64,000 bases of DNA from Bradyrhizobium hereditatis (GCF_020329435.1 NZ_JAGKJK010000009.1:62001-126000); one strand, 5' to 3'. Positions 1 to 9,218 are shown, numbered from the stretch's first letter. Program-made: numbers and translations. Notes: generated by a model not told the origin, from the letters alone.

Positions 1-2
1 TG

Positions 3-1628
3 CCGATCTACCTGTTCCAGATTTCCGATCGCGTGCTGACGAGCCGCAGCGTCGAAACACTGCTGATGCTCTCGGCTCTCGCGCTGGCGTTCATCGGCAT
101 CCTCTCGATCATCGACATTCTGCGTCGGCAGGTGCTGGGGCGTTTTGCGACCAAGATGGAGGCGGTGCTCGGCGGTGCAGTGCTGGCGAGCAGCATCAAC
201 AACGCCAGGGCGGGCGAGGGCGGGACCATCCAGGCGATTCGTAGCCTTCACCAGGTGCGGGGATTCATCTCGAGCCCCGTCATGCTTATGCTGATGGACG
301 CGCCGCTCTCGCCCCTCTACTTCGGAGTCATATTTCTCATTCACCGTGATCTCGGCTTAATCGCTGTCGTGTCAGGCTTGGCGCTGGTGCTGATTGCGGT
401 GCTCAACCAGAAGGCGACTTCGGAGCGTCTTAGCGAGGCAGGCCTGCATGCTGCTGAGGCCGATGCGGCGGCCGAGTCGCTGGCGCGAAATTCGCAGGTG
501 ATCAATGCGATGGGAATGCTGAGCGAGAGCATTCTTCATTGGGGTCGCCGGCAGGCGCCGGCCCTGACGGTGCAGAGCCAGGCCCTTGACCGGAATTTCT
601 GGATCAGCGGTGCGTCGAAGTTCGTCCGGCTCGTGACCCAGATCACGATCCTCGGCGTGGGCGCCTATCTGGCCCTCAACGCCGAGATCACCGGCGGCAT
701 GATGATCGCGGCCGCAATCATCGTTGGCCGCGCGTTGCAGCCGCTCGAGGGCCTGATCGAGGGATGGCGCAGCTGCGTTCAGGCGCGATCGGCCTATCAG
801 CGTGTCAAGCAGGCAGTCGAGTCATTCCAGCGCGAGACGCCGAAGCTGCGCCTGCCCAAGCCGCAAGGGCGCCTGACCGTGGATCGGGTCTTGTATTTGC
901 CGCCCGGCTCGAAGGAGCCGGTGCTCAATAGTGTGTCGCTCGAGCTCGCGCCCGGAGAGTCTCTGGCCATTGTCGGACCGTCTGGGTCGGGCAAGTCGAC
1001 GCTTGCGCGCATTCTGGTGGGCTGTCTGGTGCCGACCGCCGGTAAGGTCAGGCTGGATGGAACGGAGCTGCGCAATTGGGATCGCCGCCAGTTTGGCGAA
1101 TACACCGGCTATCTGCCCCAGGAGGTCGAGCTATTTCCCGGGACGATCAAGCAGAACATCTGCCGCATGCGGGACGACCTGCCCGACGCGAGCATCTATG
1201 AGGCGGCGATATTCTCGGGCATCCACGACATGATCTGTCAGCTGCCGCAAGGATACGAGACCGTGCTCGACCGCGGGGGCGGGCCGCTCTCCGGGGGACA
1301 GAAGCAGCGCATCGCGCTCGCCCGGGCTTTCTTCGGTGATCCGTGCCTTGTCGTCCTCGACGAGCCCAACTCGAATCTCGACGCGGCGGGCGAGCTGGCT
1401 CTGACCGAGACCCTGCAGCGCGCCAAGCAGCGGAGGGTCACCGCGGTGGTGGTAACCCTCCGCCCGGCGCTGCTGAACAGCGTGGACAAAGTGCTCATCC
1501 TGCGGGCCGGACGGGCGGAAGCATTCGGATCCCCGAGCGACGTGCTGCATCGCCTGGTTCGGTCGCCCGGTGGAGCCGCCGCAGGTAAGCCGGAGCAGCC
1601 GCAACGCATCGAATCCTCTGGCCCGTGA
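3..1628 (+). CDS. Type I secretion ABC transporter (permease/ATPase), 5' partial
   Basis: Inner-membrane exporter of a type I secretion system (PrtD/HlyB class), which moves an unfolded substrate to the outside together with an adaptor and a TolC-type channel. The frame is open to the window edge and begins with the family's typical 'PIYLFQISDRVLTSRS', so the true start lies upstream. An N-terminal hydrophobic transmembrane half is followed by an ATPase half with Walker A GPSGSGKST (about nt 975-1001), signature LSGGQKQR (about 1287-1310) and Walker B LVVLDEP. The HlyD-type adaptor follows after 22 bp, so the two form an operon. No TolC gene or secreted substrate is visible here. The family call is firm; the substrate is unknown. 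Confidence 0.93.
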   Translation, partial: PIYLFQISDRVLTSRSVETLLMLSALALAFIGILSIIDILRRQVLGRFATKMEAVLGGAVLASSINNARAGEGGTIQAIRSLHQVRGFISSPVMLMLMDAPLSPLYFGVIFLIHRDLGLIAVVSGLALVLIAVLNQKATSERLSEAGLHAAEADAAAESLARNSQVINAMGMLSESILHWGRRQAPALTVQSQALDRNFWISGASKFVRLVTQITILGVGAYLALNAEITGGMMIAAAIIVGRALQPLEGLIEGWRSCVQARSAYQRVKQAVESFQRETPKLRLPKPQGRLTVDRVLYLPPGSKEPVLNSVSLELAPGESLAIVGPSGSGKSTLARILVGCLVPTAGKVRLDGTELRNWDRRQFGEYTGYLPQEVELFPGTIKQNICRMRDDLPDASIYEAAIFSGIHDMICQLPQGYETVLDRGGGPLSGGQKQRIALARAFFGDPCLVVLDEPNSNLDAAGELALTETLQRAKQRRVTAVVVTLRPALLNSVDKVLILRAGRAEAFGSPSDVLHRLVRSPGGAAAGKPEQPQRIESSGP

Positions 1629-1650
1629 GGTGACCGCGCGGGAGGACAGC

Positions 1651-3015
1651 ATGAAAGCAAAAAAGGACAGCACCGGTGAGTGGTACCGCGGCGTCCCGCT
1701 GAGCGCCAAATGGCCCATCTTTACCGGCCTCGCCATGCTGGTCGTTTGGCTAGGGTGTTTCGGTGTTTGGGCCGGAGTCGCTCCACTGAACAGTGCGGTA
1801 GTCACCTCGGGCACGTTCGTGGCTACCGGACAGAACAAGCTGGTCCAGCACCTTGAGGGCGGCATCATCCGCGAGATTGCGGTAAAGGACGGTGATGCCG
1901 TGGAGGCCAACCAGGTGCTCGTTCGCATGGACGACACCGCTGCCAACGCCAAGCTGAGGCGGTTGGTTTTAAAGAAGTATCGGCTGCTCGCCATGAAGGC
2001 GCGTCTCGAAGCTGAAATGAGCTCTTCAGAGACAATCGAACCTCCCGCAGCATTCAGCGCGAGCGCACGTGATCCGGAAATCAAAGCGCTTCTTGAGCGG
2101 CAACGTGCCGAACTGAGGGCACGCCGGACTAGTCTCGTTACCCAGGAAGGCGTACTCATGAAGCAAATCGCCGGGCTGGAGGAAAGCATCCGCGGATATC
2201 AGGCTCAAGTGCAGTCCACCCAGCAGCGTATTGCCCTTTTCGCCGAAGAGCTGAAGGACAAGAATTCGCTTCTTCGCCAGCAGTTGGTCCGCAAGTCAGA
2301 TGTGCTGGCGCTGCAACGCTCCGAGGCGAGTCTCGAGGGAGAGCTCGGCGAGTATCTTGGCCGCATCGCCGACTCGAAGGAGAGAATCGCTCAGGCGAAC
2401 GAAAGAATAGCCCAGCTCCACTCGACGGCGCTCCGGGATGCGATCAAGGAGCTGCGCGAGACCGAAGCGGACCTGGATGACGTGGAGGAGCAGATTCGCG
2501 CCGCCCAGGATATCGTCGACCGCGTCGACGTTCGCTCGCCGGTTCGAGGCATCGTGGTGAAGAGAAACTTCCATACACCGGGCGGCGTCGTCTCTCCTGG
2601 CGCCGTGCTGCTTGAGCTCCTACCGATAGGCGAAGAGCGCGTCATCGAGGCACATGTGAGTCCCAACGACATTTCGCACGTGAGCGTAGGTCAGGAGGCG
2701 CTGGTGCGGCTGTCGGCGCTCAACCAGCGCATCACGCCCATGGTCGGCGCAAGCGTCATCTATGTGTCAGCGGACGTGTTGGCGGAGCAAGTACAGATCA
2801 AGGCCGAAACACGCCATGCGAGTGACACGCGTCGGGAATTCTATGTGGTTCGGGTGCGCCTAGACCAAGACGATATTCTCAAGCGCATGCCTGATTTCAT
2901 CCCGACACCCGGCATGCCGGCCGACATTTACATCAAGACCGGAGAGCGTACGTTTTTCGAGTACATCATGAAGCCGGCCTTCGATAGCTTCTCCCGCGCT
3001 TTCCGCGAAACCTGA
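1651..3015 (+). CDS. HlyD-family type I secretion membrane fusion protein
   Basis: Periplasmic adaptor that links the upstream ABC exporter to an outer-membrane channel. The ATG at 1651 is preceded by GGGAGG; an earlier in-frame start at 1570 would overlap the exporter and lacks such a site. A single N-terminal transmembrane segment (about residues 18-40) precedes the biotinyl-lipoyl-like strand 'GGIIREIAVKDGDAV', then a long charged coiled coil (about 100-290), the second lipoyl half 'VDVRSPVRGIVVKRNF', and a C-terminal beta-barrel. At 454 aa it has the normal length for PrtE/HlyD adaptors. It belongs to the same operon as the exporter. There is no sign of damage. Confidence 0.93.
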   Translation: MKAKKDSTGEWYRGVPLSAKWPIFTGLAMLVVWLGCFGVWAGVAPLNSAVVTSGTFVATGQNKLVQHLEGGIIREIAVKDGDAVEANQVLVRMDDTAANAKLRRLVLKKYRLLAMKARLEAEMSSSETIEPPAAFSASARDPEIKALLERQRAELRARRTSLVTQEGVLMKQIAGLEESIRGYQAQVQSTQQRIALFAEELKDKNSLLRQQLVRKSDVLALQRSEASLEGELGEYLGRIADSKERIAQANERIAQLHSTALRDAIKELRETEADLDDVEEQIRAAQDIVDRVDVRSPVRGIVVKRNFHTPGGVVSPGAVLLELLPIGEERVIEAHVSPNDISHVSVGQEALVRLSALNQRITPMVGASVIYVSADVLAEQVQIKAETRHASDTRREFYVVRVRLDQDDILKRMPDFIPTPGMPADIYIKTGERTFFEYIMKPAFDSFSRAFRET

Positions 3016-3587
3016 ATGAACGAGCAATCTGGTCGTCAATCCCGAGCACCGCGAATATGCGTGACGAACGGAGTTCGAGCGCGTGGCGCGATGCGCAACT
3101 TGGGTATCCACTGCTTCTGCTATAGGCTTGCGGATCGACAGAAAATGAATCCGCCTCGGTCGACTAGGGGGCCGAACGCAGATCTTCCGTCAGGTCGTGG
3201 ACGGCGCTGCACCCTTGTCCGAGTCGCGCTGACCAGGGTCCGACCCTGGGACGAAACGGAAGTAGCGACCGGACTGATGTCAGCTCGCGGCCCCAAGCCG
3301 ACCAACTTCGTCGCTTGCGGCTGGTCTGGTATTGAGGGCGGACCGGACTTCGCATCAGCGATCCTTTTGACCCGCCGCTTGTGACCCATGTCGGACATAA
3401 AGATCGCGTGAAAGGAAGCCTGATAGCGACGGCGTGCGACTCGGCAATCATGCCGGGGCTGCTTGACGATGAAAGGCAGCCATCAAATGTTGTACGAAAA
3501 TTTGCGCAACAGTGCATCCAGATTGTCGGCTTCCGACTAGAAGTAGCATGCCAGACGTTTCAGTAACTTGCATCGAAGGAGTGCAAC
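3016..3587 (+). other. Intergenic region, no convincing gene
   Basis: Open frames on both strands here are Arg/Pro/Ser-rich and have no recognisable domain. On the minus strand, about 3345-3405, the text (ATGTCCGACATGGG... GGGTCAAAAGG) resembles the degenerate non-coding repeats that are common between genes in Bradyrhizobium and are often mis-annotated as small proteins. That resemblance is from memory. Confidence 0.4.
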
Positions 3588-3917
3588 GTGGCGATGCCTA
3601 AGCCAAATTGGTTGCCGACGGTAGTGCCTTACGGCGCTGATCAGACCGTCTACCTTGTGTTCGATAGTTTCGGAGCGTCACGCAGTGATTGCCCTGAAAA
3701 ACAGATCGAGCGGGACGACCTCGAAACGACCATCTCCGATCTCCTAACCGGCCAATTCAACGCCCCGGTTCGCGTCATGGCCTTCAACACACTTGAGCAC
3801 TGGATCGAGGATGTTTCCAATCAAGTCGCCGAAGATATTCAAGCCCGCTGCTATATCGATGGCGTACCAGTACCCGAACACGTCAGGGACTTTGTTGCAA
3901 GCCACACCGGTTTCTGA
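3588..3917 (+). CDS. Conserved small hypothetical protein
   Basis: A 109-aa soluble, acidic protein of unknown function. The GTG start at 3588 is chosen because AAGGAG lies 6 nt upstream; an in-frame ATG at 3594 is the alternative. Composition looks like a real protein: 'PNWLPTVVPYGADQTVYLVFDSF', a mixed alpha/beta middle, and a Trp/Asp-rich helix 'FNTLEHWIEDVSNQV'. It resembles small conserved proteins of rhizobia that I know only as hypothetical. There is no signal peptide or membrane segment. It stands alone in gene-poor DNA with no operon partner. No function is proposed. Confidence 0.7.
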   Translation: MAMPKPNWLPTVVPYGADQTVYLVFDSFGASRSDCPEKQIERDDLETTISDLLTGQFNAPVRVMAFNTLEHWIEDVSNQVAEDIQARCYIDGVPVPEHVRDFVASHTGF

Positions 3918-4114
3918 CAAGCGGGGTGCTGATGTGAGGCCGGACTTCAAATTGCGAGACATAGCGACGACATTCAGTTTCCCGATCCGCCCTAGTAAAG
4001 GCGCGTGCCAGGAATGCCCCGGATGAGGACACCGCGCTCTCGATCGCATTAAACGGCGCCAGACCATGCGGGTTGTGGAGTGGAGCCCCGCTGATCGAGG
4101 AACGCTGCGCTGCG

Positions 4115-4130
4115 CCGCCCCAAAGGGCGG
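4115..4130. repeat. Perfect GC hairpin
   Basis: CCGCCC-CAAA-GGGCGG forms a 6-bp perfect stem with a 4-nt loop. Flanking GCGCTGCG and TCTGCGCT can partly extend it. There is no T-tract, so a Rho-independent terminator is not supported. Confidence 0.5.
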
Positions 4131-4452
4131 TCTGCGCTGACGCGCGAGCCTTTAACGGGCGCGCTTCACCGCTCCGCCGTCCGCTCCACCACGCCTTGCA
4201 ATCCCGTGCGGGTCGTGAAGACGAATAACCGCCATATTTACGTCGAAGCAGCGTATCCCGGAAGCACTAGGGACCCTCGTCTGTAGTCTGGGCGTGTGCC
4301 GGAATGGAGCTAGGCCTGAGCGGCGGGAATTGGGCTCGCTACGAACGTAACCCGGCGGCACGACTTGGCGCCAACTGCGCCTGTCGATGTGCCCGCAAAG
4401 GGACGGACCGTGACCAAATATTGCGCTTGCACGGTCATGGGGCGATTTTTTT

Positions 4453-4517
4453 CATTTGGAAACGGCTGCCAAGTTGTTGATATCATTAGAGGCCGTTTTC
4501 GGCATTTTTTCCAAATG
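4453..4517. repeat. Inverted repeat next to the tRNA fragment
   Basis: CATTTGGAAACGGC (4453-4466) is matched in inverse orientation by GCCGTTT (4492-4498) and TTTCCAAATG (about 4508-4517), split by a short insertion. It lies in AT-rich DNA about 30 bp before the tRNA-Gln fragment. Inverted repeats beside an att core are typical recombinase arm or core sites, but no integrase gene is visible, so this remains inference. Confidence 0.4.
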
Positions 4518-4545
4518 CGCCTCGAAATCAGTAGATAATCAAACT

Positions 4546-4592
4546 GATTTTGATTCCGCCATTCGGAGGTTCGATCCCTCCCGCCCCAGCCA
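4546..4592 (+). other. 3' fragment of tRNA-Gln(UUG), possible attachment site
   Basis: The segment reads as the 3' half of a tRNA-Gln. It contains anticodon loop TTTTGAT, the 3' anticodon stem TCCGC, a variable loop, T-stem GGAGG, loop TTCGATC, CCTCC, acceptor strand CGCCCCA, discriminator G and CCA. The sequence before GA at 4546 cannot pair with TCCGC and no D-arm or 5' acceptor strand is present, so this is not a functional tRNA. tRNA 3' halves starting near the anticodon are the usual direct repeats left by tyrosine-recombinase elements. Confidence 0.7.
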
Positions 4593-5471
4593 GCACTTAA
4601 GCTGCTGAGTTCGCTATGTAAGCAGCTCTTCTCCAGCCAAATTTTTTGGCGCGTATATACCGCGGAGGCTACTCGGGCAGGTCTATCACGCCATCATCGT
4701 AGAATAGGGTATTAAGGCGAACAGATCGGACAACCAACGCGCTGCTCTCCCACGCCACGGCAGTACATCGACCCCGCCATTTGGCCAGCATTATTGTCCC
4801 TATTTGAACCAGTGCACTTACGCGGCGATCTATGCAAGGGTGCTCGACGACGAAGGCGGGAAGGGCTACACGCTCCCTTGGTCACAGCTGCAAGGATAAC
4901 GAGTGACTCAGCTTCGATGCCCATCCGATCTGCTCGGGCGGGGCTCTTCTCCTTGAAGCTGACCGCAACATCCCAGAATTCCAATTTGTCCTTTCCGCTC
5001 GATGGAGCCGGACCGCCGAACGGTCTCGCATCGCAGATCATGAAAGTCCGAGGCGCCGGCCTCGTGAACGGCTATTGGGCCAAATGCAGCATTCTGACGT
5101 TTGCTCCAGAAAAGCGGTTTGGAGGAATGTTTGGGCTCAATCGTGCACGAGTCGGAGAATACCGAACTGAGAGCAATCCGGATGGCGTGTGCTATTAACG
5201 TGCAGCCGCTCTGCCCCTAATGAATCTTGCCTTCATCAAGGTGACTTGCATCGAGAGTATCCCGGGCAACGATACGGGCCGACAATTCCGTGGGCTAACC
5301 GAGCGGCGGTGCGTAAAGCGATGCTAGGCGACAAGGTTATTATTGTGTCATTTCGAAGCGCCGCAGCCATCGACCTCTGGATATGATCAACGAGTTCTGG
5401 ACCTAGTCCTGCATTGGTGGGAGCCTGCAACGATGAGCAACAAAATTGCAGCCATCGTTGCCGAATTGTCG

Positions 5472-6452
5472 TTAGTTGCCGGAGATGCCAGCCTCCTTGA
5501 TGAGGCTTCGCCATTTGATCACCTCCGCTGAAATCAGGGCCTTGAACTCAGCTTGGCTCGTGTAGATCGGATCGGCTCCGATATCGATCATGCGCTTCTG
5601 CACCGCCGGATTGGACATGATCTTGACCACCTCGCTGTGAAGCCGGTCGACGATCGGTTTGGGCGTCCCCCTGGGAACGAGCAGGCCGAACCAAGCAGAG
5701 GATTCCAGATCCGCAATTCCCGCTTCCGCCATGGTGGGAACGTCTGGAAGCGCCTTGCTGCGTTGCTTGCTGGTTACGGCCAGTGGCTTTACCTGACCGG
5801 CCTGCAGCTGGCTCGCAATGTTGGGTATGAGCTGAAAGCTGGCCGGCACGTCGCCCGACACAAGATCGACGGTTAGTTGGCCGGCCCCGCGGTAGGGGAC
5901 ATGAAGCAAACGCGTTCCGGTCCGGCGCTCAAACAGCACGCCGGCAAGATGTTGCGAGCTTCCATTGCCGATCGACGAATATGAGATCTGTTCTCGGCTC
6001 GCTTTCGCAAAGTCGATAAATTCCTTTACGTTGGACGCCGGAATCTTGGCCGGATTGACGACGAGAACGTTGGGCATTGTCGAGATCAGTGAGATCGGCT
6101 CGAACGCGGTCTCCGGATCATAGGGAAGATCAGCCGTCAGCGTCTTGTTGACGGCGAGCGGGCCTGAAGAGCTCAGCAGCAGGGTATAGCCGTCCGGAGC
6201 AGCCCTCGCCACACTGTTCGTGCCGATATTCCCGCCGGCGCCTCCCTTGTTTTCGACCACAATCGTGACGCGGAGGGCCTCTCCCAGCTTGTCGGCGAGG
6301 ATACGTGTGATTGCGTCACTTGCGCCTCCGGCCGGGAAGGGGACCACCAATGTGATTGGACGGGAAGGATAATTGTCTGCGATCGCCGAATCGGCCTGCA
6401 TGACGAGAGCAGACAACGTGCAAAGTGCAATGGCAGTGGAGCGGAAAAACAT
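5472..6452 (-). CDS. TctC/Bug-family tripartite tricarboxylate receptor
   Basis: Periplasmic solute-binding protein that captures carboxylates for a TctAB-type carrier. The ATG at 6452 begins a clear signal peptide (MFFRSTAIALCTLSALV... cut near SAIA-DN). The mature protein shows the Bug hallmarks: YPSRPITLVVPFPAGG, the loop 'GGAGGNIGTNSVARAAPDGYTLL', and 'VPYRGAGQ'. The 326-aa length is normal. No TctA or TctB gene is in the window, which is usual because Bug receptors are often orphans. It lies 279 bp downstream of the hydroxy-acid dehydrogenase on the same strand, so it may import that enzyme's substrate (inference). Confidence 0.9.
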   Translation of the reverse strand: MFFRSTAIALCTLSALVMQADSAIADNYPSRPITLVVPFPAGGASDAITRILADKLGEALRVTIVVENKGGAGGNIGTNSVARAAPDGYTLLLSSSGPLAVNKTLTADLPYDPETAFEPISLISTMPNVLVVNPAKIPASNVKEFIDFAKASREQISYSSIGNGSSQHLAGVLFERRTGTRLLHVPYRGAGQLTVDLVSGDVPASFQLIPNIASQLQAGQVKPLAVTSKQRSKALPDVPTMAEAGIADLESSAWFGLLVPRGTPKPIVDRLHSEVVKIMSNPAVQKRMIDIGADPIYTSQAEFKALISAEVIKWRSLIKEAGISGN

Positions 6453-6731
6453 TGGCGTCCTCAAAGGGTAGGGGCCGGCGGACCGTGTCCACTCGGACAA
6501 GCCTGTCCACGTGACGCGCGCCCTGTACGTACCCGAACGTTTCCTCGGCGCACTTGGGCGCCCTTGGGATCCAATTCTGGACAAGCGACTGACGCACCTC
6601 GATTCCGTCGAGTCTCGGGACTTACCAAAGCGTCTCAAAAACAGGGTCTGGTTGGGCAGTTGACTGCGATCGCTCGACGGCGAACGGGTTCTAGAACGCC
6701 AATCGCTGTCGCCGGCGTAGCTTTCGCGGAC

Positions 6732-7973
6732 TTAAGTAAAATCGAAAGCGTCCCGATTGCGACGTGGCAGTTGCGTCAACGCCTCGAGCGATTGCGCGCC
6801 CAGTTGCCCCATCGCGGTTTCCAGTTCTTCCTTCAACAGCCCGGCTACATAGTCTGCGCCGTGCTCGCCGAGCGCACCGAGGCCGAGAAGGAAGGCGCGG
6901 CCTGCAAATGTGCCGCGGGCGCCAAGCGCGAGGGCGCGGGCGACGTCGAGGCCCGAGCGGATGCCGCTGTCGAACAGGGTGGTGGCTCTGCTGCCGACGC
7001 GTGCGACGATGGCGGGCAGGACATCGATCGCGGCAGGCGCCGCATCGAATTGCCGACCGCCATGGTTGGAAACCAGGATGCCGTCCACTCCCGTTGCAAC
7101 GGCCATCTCGGCATCGTCGGGATGCATGACACCCTTCACGACCAGCGCCCCCGGCCAGGCATCCCGCATCCGTTTCAGCACATCCCACGAAAACGTGCCC
7201 TTGATCTGGCTCTGCACAAAGCCGGCTGTATTCGCCAACGTCGCCGGCTTTTCGACGTAGCGCTCCATGTTGCGAAAGGCCGGGGTCCCCGCTGTGGCGA
7301 GCGCGAGCAGCCACGACGGCGCCAGCGCGACGTCCAGGATAGTCTTCGGCGTAGGGCGGAATGGGACCACCAGGCCGTTACGCAGGTCGCGAGGCCGTTT
7401 TGAGCGTACCGGCGCATCCAGTGTCGCTGCCAGCGCCCGTACGCCGGCCGTAGCGGCCCGCTTGATCAGATCGAAAGTAACGGCATGATCGTTGGCGGGC
7501 AGGCCGTAGAGCTGAAACCAGGCATAGGGACCTGCGAGCTCGGCGACCTCTTCGATCGCAGCAGTGGCGAGCGAGCCGGCAATATAGGGAATACGCGCCT
7601 TGCCGGCGGCGCGCGCGAGAATCTGCGTAGCGCCGGGCCAGATGATGCCGTCGACGCCCACGGGAGAAATGCCGATCGGCGCGGCGCAGTGCACGCCGAA
7701 CAGTTCGACGTCCATGCGGACGGGACCGGGATTGCCGTAGCGGGGGACCAATTCCACCGCGTCGAGCGCCAGTCGATTGCGCCGCGTGTTGAGATCGCTC
7801 CCGGTGCCGCCCTCGAGAAAGTCGAAGGCAAAGCGCGGGATGCGGCGGCGGGCGCGGCGCTCGATGTCATCCAGCGTAGGCAAACGCTGCCGCAAGCGAG
7901 CCTCGGGACTAGTTCCGCTGCCTGCACCCCAGGCGTGCGCGCGTGATGAAGAGCGGCGAAGATCGCCCGTCAT
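6732..7973 (-). CDS. FMN-dependent 2-hydroxy-acid dehydrogenase (lactate/mandelate type)
   Basis: Oxidises an (S)-2-hydroxy acid to the 2-oxo acid using FMN. The ATG at 7973 follows TAAGGA. The 413-aa protein has the family order: N-terminal 'LPTLDDIERRARRRIPRFAFDFLEGG', then 'PIGISPVG', 'WFQLYG', the Lys in 'LVVKGVMHPDDAEMA', and the signature SNHGGRQFD with the catalytic His, followed by 'FDSGIRSGLDVARALALGA'. The substrate cannot be read from sequence. The nearby ThDP enzyme, aldehyde-type Mo hydroxylase and CoA ligase make a mandelate-like substrate reasonable. Its promoter region contains the palindrome shared with the lysR promoter, so LysR control is likely. Confidence 0.9.
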   Translation of the reverse strand: MTGDLRRSSSRAHAWGAGSGTSPEARLRQRLPTLDDIERRARRRIPRFAFDFLEGGTGSDLNTRRNRLALDAVELVPRYGNPGPVRMDVELFGVHCAAPIGISPVGVDGIIWPGATQILARAAGKARIPYIAGSLATAAIEEVAELAGPYAWFQLYGLPANDHAVTFDLIKRAATAGVRALAATLDAPVRSKRPRDLRNGLVVPFRPTPKTILDVALAPSWLLALATAGTPAFRNMERYVEKPATLANTAGFVQSQIKGTFSWDVLKRMRDAWPGALVVKGVMHPDDAEMAVATGVDGILVSNHGGRQFDAAPAAIDVLPAIVARVGSRATTLFDSGIRSGLDVARALALGARGTFAGRAFLLGLGALGEHGADYVAGLLKEELETAMGQLGAQSLEALTQLPRRNRDAFDFT

Positions 7974-8051
7974 GAGAAAGCGTCCTTATTGCGTAGCTCG
8001 TCATAGAATGCGCCCCGCCATCACCGCAAATAATTAGCGATGATAACTGCG

Positions 8052-8066
8052 ATCATTTCAGATGAT
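8052..8066. promoter_or_regulatory. Candidate LysR operator, copy 1
   Basis: ATCATTTCAGATGAT is an inverted repeat (ATCAT/ATGAT) containing a T-N11-A LysR-type motif. It lies in the 107-bp gap between lysR and the hydroxy-acid dehydrogenase, upstream of the latter. An identical 15-mer occurs at 9084-9098. Confidence 0.7.
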
Positions 8067-8080
8067 TGCCAGCGATGCTG

Positions 8081-9052
8081 CTATCGCGACCTGGCGCGTC
8101 GGGTAGCGTGGCGCCTCCCGGCGCCGCCGGAATGCGGCTGCACGTAGTTGCTTGCCGATCTCGCTGCCTCGAGCAGGTCGCGGCGAATGATATCCAGCAC
8201 GGCTCTGGCGGCCGGGGACACCATTCGGCGCGGATGATGAACCCAGGCGATCGATCTGACGATACGCGGTTCGACAAAGCGGTGCGCTCTCACCCTGCCG
8301 TCGGCTAGCGACTGTTGAAGTGCAATCGTGGGCAGCACGGTCACCAGATTCGTTGTGGCGATCACATCGCAGACCGCGGGCAGAGTGTCGAGCTCCAGTC
8401 TCGGCTTCAATTCGATGCCGGCCGTGGCCGCGTGCTCCTCCAGGATTATGCGCAGGCCGTGCCGTCTCGATGGCATGACCAGGTCGAACTCGGGCAGATT
8501 CCCGAAGCGCAGGTTCGTCGGCGGCTTGATGGGCGAATCCTTTCGGCAGGCGAATACCATTTCCTCGTCCATCACATGGTGCGCGGCGAGCGAAACGCGC
8601 CGGCGTGGCACGTTGATCAGCGCAAAGTCCAGTTGCCCGGAATTGACCCAGTCCGTCAGCGTTTCCGTGTAGCCCTCGCAGGCCGAGAGCGTGATCTCCG
8701 GATAGAGTTGCGCAACGGTTGCCGACGAACTCGCCATCGTGCTTTGCGCCACCGACGTGATCAGCCCGACTGAAACCCGCCCCGAGATCCGGCCGTTGAG
8801 CCGCGCCATTTCTTGCTTGGCATATTCGACGTCGCGCACGATCGGAGACACGAGCCGGGAGAATGCTTCGCCGGCGGTCGTCAGCGTCATGCCGTTGTTG
8901 CTTCGTTCGAACAGCTTTTGGCCGAGCTCGGCCTCGAGCTTGGCGATCTGCATGCTGAGTGCCGGCTGCACGATGTTGAGCTGGCGCGCCGCGCGGGTCA
9001 CGTTCCTCTCTTCCGCCAGGCAAAGGAAGTATTGCATCTGCCTGAATTCCAT
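8081..9052 (-). CDS. LysR-family transcriptional regulator
   Basis: Typical LysR protein: N-terminal winged helix-turn-helix 'FLCLAEERNVTRAARQLNIVQPALSMQIAKLE' (residues 9-40), then a periplasmic-binding-like effector domain to about residue 290. At 323 aa it is slightly longer than usual because of an Arg/Ala-rich tail. The ATG at 9052 has GGGAGGGG upstream. It is divergent from the ubiX-ubiD operon and reads toward the hydroxy-acid dehydrogenase and TctC genes. The 15-bp palindrome in both flanking intergenic regions suggests that it controls both directions and itself. The effector is probably an acid of the pathway (inference). Confidence 0.92.
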   Translation of the reverse strand: MEFRQMQYFLCLAEERNVTRAARQLNIVQPALSMQIAKLEAELGQKLFERSNNGMTLTTAGEAFSRLVSPIVRDVEYAKQEMARLNGRISGRVSVGLITSVAQSTMASSSATVAQLYPEITLSACEGYTETLTDWVNSGQLDFALINVPRRRVSLAAHHVMDEEMVFACRKDSPIKPPTNLRFGNLPEFDLVMPSRRHGLRIILEEHAATAGIELKPRLELDTLPAVCDVIATTNLVTVLPTIALQQSLADGRVRAHRFVEPRIVRSIAWVHHPRRMVSPAARAVLDIIRRDLLEAARSASNYVQPHSGGAGRRHATRRARSR

Positions 9053-9083
9053 AGCCGTCCCCTCCCTGTCATGCTAGACGGCC

Positions 9084-9098
9084 ATCATTTCAGATGAT
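9084..9098. promoter_or_regulatory. Candidate LysR operator, copy 2
   Basis: ATCATTTCAGATGAT again, identical to 8052-8066. It lies 31 bp upstream of the lysR start in the divergent lysR/ubiX gap, the standard place for an autoregulatory LysR site. Further ATCAT/ATCA half-sites follow at about 9104-9120. Confidence 0.72.
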
Positions 9099-9218
9099 CG
9101 AGTTCATCATCAATCATTATTTGTTCTGATCCTGGCTTCCCCCTACTGTCCCTTCAAACGGCGCATGACGTTCGACCGTCTGTTGCGCCGCGACACAGGG
9201 AGCGGAACGCGAACCGTC

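Larger units (their letters stand above)
3918..5471 (+). other. Gene-poor degraded region with a tRNA fragment
   Basis: About 1.5 kb without a credible gene. Open frames at 4712-5041 (minus) and 4794-5198 (plus) are composition artefacts with no domain or ribosome-binding site. Listed separately are a GC hairpin, an AT-rich inverted repeat and a tRNA 3' fragment. The stretch 4430-4560 is clearly more AT-rich than the rest of the window. This fits an old insertion or deletion scar between the secretion operon and the catabolic cluster. Confidence 0.5.

Noticed and set aside
4115..4130. Rho-independent terminator
   Set aside because: Strong stem but no following T-tract, and no gene ends just upstream.
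4812..4892. Remnant of a serine recombinase ('AAIYARVLDDEGG')
   Set aside because: Only the AIYAR text matches; the following residues do not fit the resolvase N-terminus, and no other part is found.
4794..5198. 134-aa plus-strand gene
   Set aside because: No ribosome-binding site, no domain, composition like random frames; overlaps an equally long minus frame.
6564..7403. Plus-strand gene opposite the hydroxy-acid dehydrogenase
   Set aside because: Arg/Ala-rich shadow frame; the minus strand carries the full flavoprotein motifs.
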